Source: an uncultured Clostridium sp.
GTDB taxonomy: Bacteria > Bacillota > Clostridia > TANB77 > CAG-508
NCBI GenBank assembly: GCA_947426875.1
Contig: CANEFU010000009.1
Span: 1-14,560, forward strand
DNA: 14,560 nucleotides
Direction of reading: 5' to 3'
The notes under the pieces are model-generated. The model was given only the letters and a program-made list of their open reading frames with translations. It was not told the origin of the DNA and did not search any database. This document shows, in pieces, positions 11,064-14,560 of this stretch. Both the position numbers and the translations under genes were made by a program. Positions within the stretch are counted from its first letter, which is position 1, and the number at the start of each line of letters is the position of its first letter.

Positions 11064-13157
11064 CTAGTTATTGTTTGCTTTACTCTTTTTAGTCGTTTTC
11101 TTGGTTGTTTTTTTAGTCGGTTTTCTTGGCTTTTTAGTGGTTTCTTTTTTGACTTCCTCTGCCTCCTCTGGATTCCACTTTTCCCCTTCTTTTGGTTTAT
11201 TCCATGAAATGTAGTCACAAGAAGCTGGATTGTTTTCACAAATATAGTAATTTCTTTTTCTTTTCGTTTTTCTAACTTGCACAGTTGCCCCACATTTTGG
11301 ACATGGTACATCAATAGTTTCTATGATTGGCTTTGCATTCTTACATTCAGGATATCCTGGACATGCTAAGAATTTTCCATATCTTCCAAATTTATACACC
11401 ATCATTCTTCCACATTTTTCACATTGTACATCTGATACTTCATCTACTAACTCTACATGTTCTAATTCTTTTTCTACCTTTTCTATTTCTTTTTCAAATG
11501 GTCCATAAAATTCTCGAATCATTTTCTTCCATTCTTCTTTTCCCATTGCTATTTCGTCAAATTCGTTCTCTATTTTAGCTGTGAATTCTACATTTATGAC
11601 ATCTGTAAAGTTTTCTGTTAGTAATTTGTTGACAATTCTTCCTAATTCTGTTGGAGCCAATTGTTTTTGTATTTTTTCAATGTATCTTCTTTCTAAAATG
11701 GTTGTAATGGTTGGTGAATAGGTACTTGGTCTTCCTATTTCTTTTTCTTCTAATGCTTTTACAAGGCTTGCTTCTGTATATCTTGCTGGTGGTTCTGTAA
11801 AGCTTTGTTTTGGATTTAATTTTTTTAATTTCAACTCTTGTTTTTCTTTTAATTCTGGTAACATTCCCTCTTCTTCTTGTTCTTTTTGGTCTGTTCCTTC
11901 TACATACAAGGTCATAAATCCTTTGAATTTTATGGTTTGCCCATTGGCTTTGAAAGTGTATCCATTTGCATCAATTGAAACTGCCATAGTGTTATAGATA
12001 GCTGCTTTCATTTGACTTGCCATAAAACGATTATAAATCAATTTATATAGCTTATATTGGTCTTTTGTTAAATAGTCTTTTATACTATCTGGTTCTAAAT
12101 CGGCATAAGTAGGTCGGATACCTTCGTGTGCATCCTGAGCTTCTTTACTGGTTTTATAATATCTATTTTCATAATACTCTTCTCCATAAGTTCCTACTAT
12201 ATGCTCTTTAGCAGCCGCTCTTGCTTCTTCTGATATTCTAGTCGAATCTGTTCTCATATAGGTTATTAAACCAACTGTACCTTTTTCTGGCATTTTTACG
12301 CCTTCATATAAACCTTGTGCTATTGACATAGTTTTCTTTAAGGTAAATCCTAATTTTCTAGAAGCTTCTTGTTGCATGGTACTTGTTGTAAATGGTGGTG
12401 CTGGATTTCTTTTCTTTTCTCCTTTTTTTACTTCTTGTACTATGTATTTTGCTTTTTCTAAGTCTTTTAGGATTTTATTTACTTCTTCTTCTGAATGAAT
12501 CTCTTGCTTTTTACCTTCTTTTCCATAGAATCTTGCTTCTAATTCTTTTTTGCTTTCTGTTTCTTGCAAATTAGCATATAAATTCCAGTATTCTTCTGGT
12601 ATAAAGTTTTCTATTTCTTCTTCTCTATCTACAATTAACTTAACAGCAACAGATTGAACTCTCCCTGCTGATAATCCTCTCTTTACTTTTTTCCATAATA
12701 CTGGACTCATTTTATATCCCACAATTCTGTCTAATACTCTTCTTGCTTGTTGAGCATCCACTAAATTTAAGTCAATATTTCTTGGCTCTTTAATTGCTTT
12801 TTGTACGGCTCCTTTTGTGATTTCGTTAAAAGTCACTCTTGTTATTTTTTCTTTTTCTTCCTTCAAAATAGTTGCTAAATGCCATGCTATCGCTTCTCCT
12901 TCACGGTCAGGGTCAGTTGCAAGGTATATCTTTTTAGCTTGTTTTGCATCTTTTTTTAAGGATTTGATTAAATCTCCTTTTCCTCTAATATTAATATATT
13001 CTGGTTCAAAATCATGTTCTATATTAATTCCCATTTTTGATTTCGGTAAATCTCTAATATGCCCCATAGATGCTACTACTTTTGTACTTCCACCTAAGAA
13101 TTTTTTTATGGTATTGGCTTTTGCTGGTGATTCCACTATTATTAATTTATCAGCCAT
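11064..13157 (-). CDS. topA: DNA topoisomerase I (type IA)
   Basis: TopA relaxes negatively supercoiled DNA by passing one strand through a tyrosine-linked break. All key parts are visible in the 697 aa. The N-terminal Toprim domain has Glu9 (LIIVESPAKA) and TDPDREGE with Asp82, Asp84 and Glu86, which hold magnesium. The catalytic Tyr300 is in LITYMRTDSTRIS. The family signatures GLSAGRVQSV (161-170) and IGRPSTYSPT (474-483) are present. Two C-terminal zinc ribbons have Cys579, 582, 599, 605 and Cys619, 622, 640, 647. The tail is Lys/Thr-rich (TKKTTKKTTKK), typical of DNA-binding extensions. Start ATG has AAGGAGG 5 nt upstream, and a consensus promoter sits at 13190-13218. Length is normal for Firmicutes. 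Confidence 0.98.
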   Translation of the reverse strand: MADKLIIVESPAKANTIKKFLGGSTKVVASMGHIRDLPKSKMGINIEHDFEPEYINIRGKGDLIKSLKKDAKQAKKIYLATDPDREGEAIAWHLATILKEEKEKITRVTFNEITKGAVQKAIKEPRNIDLNLVDAQQARRVLDRIVGYKMSPVLWKKVKRGLSAGRVQSVAVKLIVDREEEIENFIPEEYWNLYANLQETESKKELEARFYGKEGKKQEIHSEEEVNKILKDLEKAKYIVQEVKKGEKKRNPAPPFTTSTMQQEASRKLGFTLKKTMSIAQGLYEGVKMPEKGTVGLITYMRTDSTRISEEARAAAKEHIVGTYGEEYYENRYYKTSKEAQDAHEGIRPTYADLEPDSIKDYLTKDQYKLYKLIYNRFMASQMKAAIYNTMAVSIDANGYTFKANGQTIKFKGFMTLYVEGTDQKEQEEEGMLPELKEKQELKLKKLNPKQSFTEPPARYTEASLVKALEEKEIGRPSTYSPTITTILERRYIEKIQKQLAPTELGRIVNKLLTENFTDVINVEFTAKIENEFDEIAMGKEEWKKMIREFYGPFEKEIEKVEKELEHVELVDEVSDVQCEKCGRMMVYKFGRYGKFLACPGYPECKNAKPIIETIDVPCPKCGATVQVRKTKRKRNYYICENNPASCDYISWNKPKEGEKWNPEEAEEVKKETTKKPRKPTKKTTKKTTKKSKANNN

Positions 13158-13189
13158 ATAATCCTCCTTAATTCTTTGCTTTCTTTAGT

Positions 13190-13218
13190 ATTCTAGCCTA
13201 ATTTCCTATATTTTGCAA
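13190..13218 (-). promoter_or_regulatory. Promoter of topA
   Basis: Minus strand TTGCAA (13218-13213), 17-nt spacer, TAGAAT (13195-13190), between the DUF6514-like gene and topA. Confidence 0.65.
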
Positions 13219-13233
13219 GCTTTTTGTATAAAA

Positions 13234-13557
13234 TTATAGCATTATTGTTTTTTGGGAAAGCTCCCTCAAAATCTCTTCTGCTGTAACTGGTGGTACTTCA
13301 TTTCGCTTTAATGTATTTAATATTTCTTCTATTTTTCTTTCGTCATTTGATACGTATTGTATTATTTTATCTTCTATCTTTACTTTCTCCTTTTTATATT
13401 CTGTTTTTACTATATAAATTCCAAACTTGATACCTTCTTGTTTCGTTATCTCATCTTCGTTGATTATTTTATAGTATTCTAATTTGATTGGATAATTAAT
13501 TTCCGCCTCTACTAATTTTTCGTTCTCTATAAACATACTACTGAAAAACGTTTTCAT
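13234..13557 (-). CDS. DUF6514-like small protein, function unknown
   Basis: A 107-aa cytoplasmic protein. The layout matches what I know of the clostridial DUF6514 family: a beta segment with FGIYIVKTEYKKEKVKI (about 46-62), then ISNDE-like VSNDERKIEEILNTLKRNEV (69-88), and a final PPVTAEEILREL (89-100). The assignment is by pattern memory and tentative; the family has no known function. The start is supported by AAAGGGG 6 nt before the ATG and a promoter at 13591-13619. It precedes topA by 76 bp on the same strand, but topA has its own promoter, so read-through is possible and not required. Confidence 0.7.
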   Translation of the reverse strand: MKTFFSSMFIENEKLVEAEINYPIKLEYYKIINEDEITKQEGIKFGIYIVKTEYKKEKVKIEDKIIQYVSNDERKIEEILNTLKRNEVPPVTAEEILRELSQKTIML

Positions 13558-13590
13558 TTTTATCCCCTTTCTTTTGTAGACACGCCTCCT

Positions 13591-13619
13591 ATCATACTAT
13601 GTTTTTCCTTTGTTTTCAA
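13591..13619 (-). promoter_or_regulatory. Promoter of the DUF6514-like gene
   Basis: Minus strand TTGAAA (13619-13614), 17-nt spacer, TATGAT (13596-13591). About 35 nt of leader precede the ATG. Confidence 0.6.
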
Positions 13620-13768
13620 GGATTTTTCATCGCAGTTTTCCCCATATTTTTACATTTATCTTTGTTTTTCGTCTTTTTGCCTTATCTTAAATTTGTTTTA
13701 CCCTTCTAGTCAATTAAGAAAATTTATGATAGAATAACAAAAAATTATAGAAAAAGGATTGAAACAGA

Positions 13769-14134
13769 ATGGAACTGAAAGGAAAAGTAAAATCTGGATT
13801 TGGAAGTGCTAGTTTTTGGGTGAATAAAATAAATCCTATTTTTGAAAAAAAATATCATATGAAATTATTTTTAGGCACCTTAAATATTGAGTTGGATAAT
13901 GATTATGTTTTAGATGACGAAGAGAAAATTACTGCCAATGAATATGGTGGGATTTTTGATGTGCTTGTAAAAGAATGCGAAATTTTAGGTCATAAAGGTT
14001 ATATCCTAAGAGCAGAAAAAAATAACAAAGAAGGTGGCGACCATCCTCTTACTATTATTGAGATTGTATCTGATATCTCTCTTAGAAAAACAAATAACTT
14101 ACATGACAATGATAGCATTACCTTGCATATTTAA
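13769..14134 (+). CDS. ribK: CTP-dependent riboflavin kinase (archaeal RibK type)
   Basis: RibK phosphorylates riboflavin to FMN using CTP. The family (formerly DUF120) is best known from archaea. The 121-aa protein has the family's marks: LKGKVKSGFGSASFWV (residues 3-18), the GTLNIELD strand (36-43) whose Thr and Asn are the metal-binding pair in the archaeal enzyme (here Thr37 and Asn39), and the closing IIEIVSDISLRKTNNLHDND (97-116), very like the end of the Methanocaldococcus enzyme. The context agrees: an FMN riboswitch and ribD follow within 250 bp on the same strand. It lies upstream of the riboswitch, so it is not obviously FMN-controlled. Start: AAAGGA about 9 nt before the ATG. A -10-like TATGAT lies about 40 nt upstream, but the -35 is weak. 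The usual bacterial kinase is the ATP-dependent RibF, not seen here. Confidence 0.82.
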   Translation: MELKGKVKSGFGSASFWVNKINPIFEKKYHMKLFLGTLNIELDNDYVLDDEEKITANEYGGIFDVLVKECEILGHKGYILRAEKNNKEGGDHPLTIIEIVSDISLRKTNNLHDNDSITLHI

Positions 14135-14163
14135 GTTTTTTATGATATAATACCGAAAAATAA

Positions 14164-14283
14164 TCTTCAGGGCAGAGTGAAAATCTCTACCGGTGGTAAA
14201 GCCCACGAGCTAAAAAGCTGATTTGGTGAACTTAAGACTTAAGTAATTCCAAAGCCGACAGTTAAAGTCTGGATGAAAGAAGA
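14164..14283 (+). ncRNA. FMN riboswitch (RFN element)
   Basis: All conserved blocks appear in order: TCTTCAGGGCAGAGTGAAA, CCGGTGGTAAAGCCCACGAGC, GATTTGGTG, AATTCC, AAAGCCGACAGT, AGTCTGGATGAAAGAAGA. The ends pair (TCTTC/GAAGA). Between GGTGA and AATTCC is an extra small hairpin, ACTTAA-GAC-TTAAGT. The element binds FMN and should repress ribD, 100 bp downstream, when FMN is plentiful. Confidence 0.97.
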
Positions 14284-14296
14284 AAAATAAAAGTAA

Positions 14297-14327
14297 AAGT
14301 ATATTATTTTGTATACTTGAATTTTTG
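14297..14327 (+). terminator. Hairpin 1 after the FMN riboswitch (likely terminator)
   Basis: AAGTATA (14297-14303) pairs with TATACTT (14312-14318), then GAATTTTTG. Probable expression platform, alone or with the next hairpin. Confidence 0.5.
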
Positions 14328-14332
14328 TCGAG

Positions 14333-14363
14333 CTTTGAAAATTATTTTTCAAAGTTATTTTGT
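14333..14363 (+). terminator. Hairpin 2 after the FMN riboswitch (likely terminator)
   Basis: CTTTGAAAA (14333-14341) pairs perfectly with TTTTCAAAG (14346-14354), followed by TTATTTTGTT. It ends about 20 nt before the ribD start. Confidence 0.55.
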
Positions 14364-14384
14364 TATATAGGAAAGGATTTCTAT

Positions 14385-14560
14385 ATGGAAGCGTATATGA
14401 AAAGGGCAATCCAACTTGCTAAACAAGGAATGGGTCATACTTCTCCTAATCCAATGGTGGGTTGTGTTGTCGTAAAAAATAATCGAATCATAGCAGAAGG
14501 CTATCATGAAAAATATGGTAACTATCATGCAGAAAGAAATGCGTTATTACACTGTAACGA
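14385..14560 (+). CDS. ribD: Riboflavin biosynthesis protein RibD, N-terminal part (cut by window edge)
   Basis: The first 58 codons of the bifunctional deaminase/reductase that performs the second and third steps of riboflavin synthesis from GTP. The deaminase domain is clear: YMKRAIQLAKQGMGHTSPNP (residues 4-23), MVGCVVVKNNRIIAEGYH, and the zinc- and proton-transfer motif HAERNAL (His-Ala-Glu, about residues 49-55). The frame is open to the window end. Start: GGAAAGGA about 7 nt before the ATG. It follows the FMN riboswitch, which should control it, and presumably opens a ribDEAH-type operon outside the window. Confidence 0.97.
   Translation, partial: MEAYMKRAIQLAKQGMGHTSPNPMVGCVVVKNNRIIAEGYHEKYGNYHAERNALLHCN

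Noticed and set aside
11057..11314. 85-codon minus-strand frame inside the end of topA
   Set aside because: Out-of-frame shadow of the Lys-rich topA tail; no independent start signals.
1..14560. CRISPR arrays, insertion sequences or transposase genes
   Set aside because: I found no regularly spaced repeat array and no transposase or integrase frame in the window.

Overview
The window is AT-rich DNA from a low-GC Firmicute, most likely a member of the Clostridia. This rests on strong AGGAGG-type ribosome binding sites, sigma-A-like promoters, an AddB-type recombination nuclease, a small protein resembling the clostridial DUF6514 family, and an RFN (FMN) riboswitch in front of ribD. Nothing in the sequence fixes the species.

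Layout. Positions 1-5136 form a leftward operon: addB followed by two tandem paralogous MFS transporters, the second running off the left edge. Positions 5200-6117 hold a remnant of an MBL-fold hydrolase gene and two small rightward genes (83 and 54 aa), each with its own promoter and terminator. Positions 6152-8050 are bounded by an exact 19-bp direct repeat and carry a stand-alone RibD_C-type reductase, a GNAT acetyltransferase and a par/Fst-like type I toxin-antitoxin locus; the right-hand repeat lies at the broken start of a headless gene.

Positions 8584-10638 are accessory DNA left of a tRNA-Cys gene. They contain two homologous, oppositely oriented modules. Each encodes a 36-aa charged helical peptide from a structured leader, opposed by a convergent small RNA of about 77 nt that carries a complement of that module's own start-codon region. 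A ~105-bp imperfect repeat containing the 3' end of tRNA-Cys and its terminator brackets the second module, which suggests tandem insertion of small integrative elements at this tRNA. A single-span membrane protein gene with a palindrome over its promoter is in the same segment.

Positions 10628-13619 are core again: tRNA-Cys and tRNA-Gly, a 136-bp palindromic element, topA, and a DUF6514-like gene, all leftward. From 13769 rightward is a riboflavin cluster: a CTP-dependent (archaeal-type) riboflavin kinase, an FMN riboswitch with downstream hairpins, and the start of ribD.

The most interesting content is the set of three convergent small-RNA/small-ORF loci between 7681 and 9726. The first matches the known par/Fst architecture. 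The other two share its logic but encode a non-hydrophobic peptide that I do not recognise, with module-specific pairing sequences. All functions are read from sequence patterns only; no database search was run.
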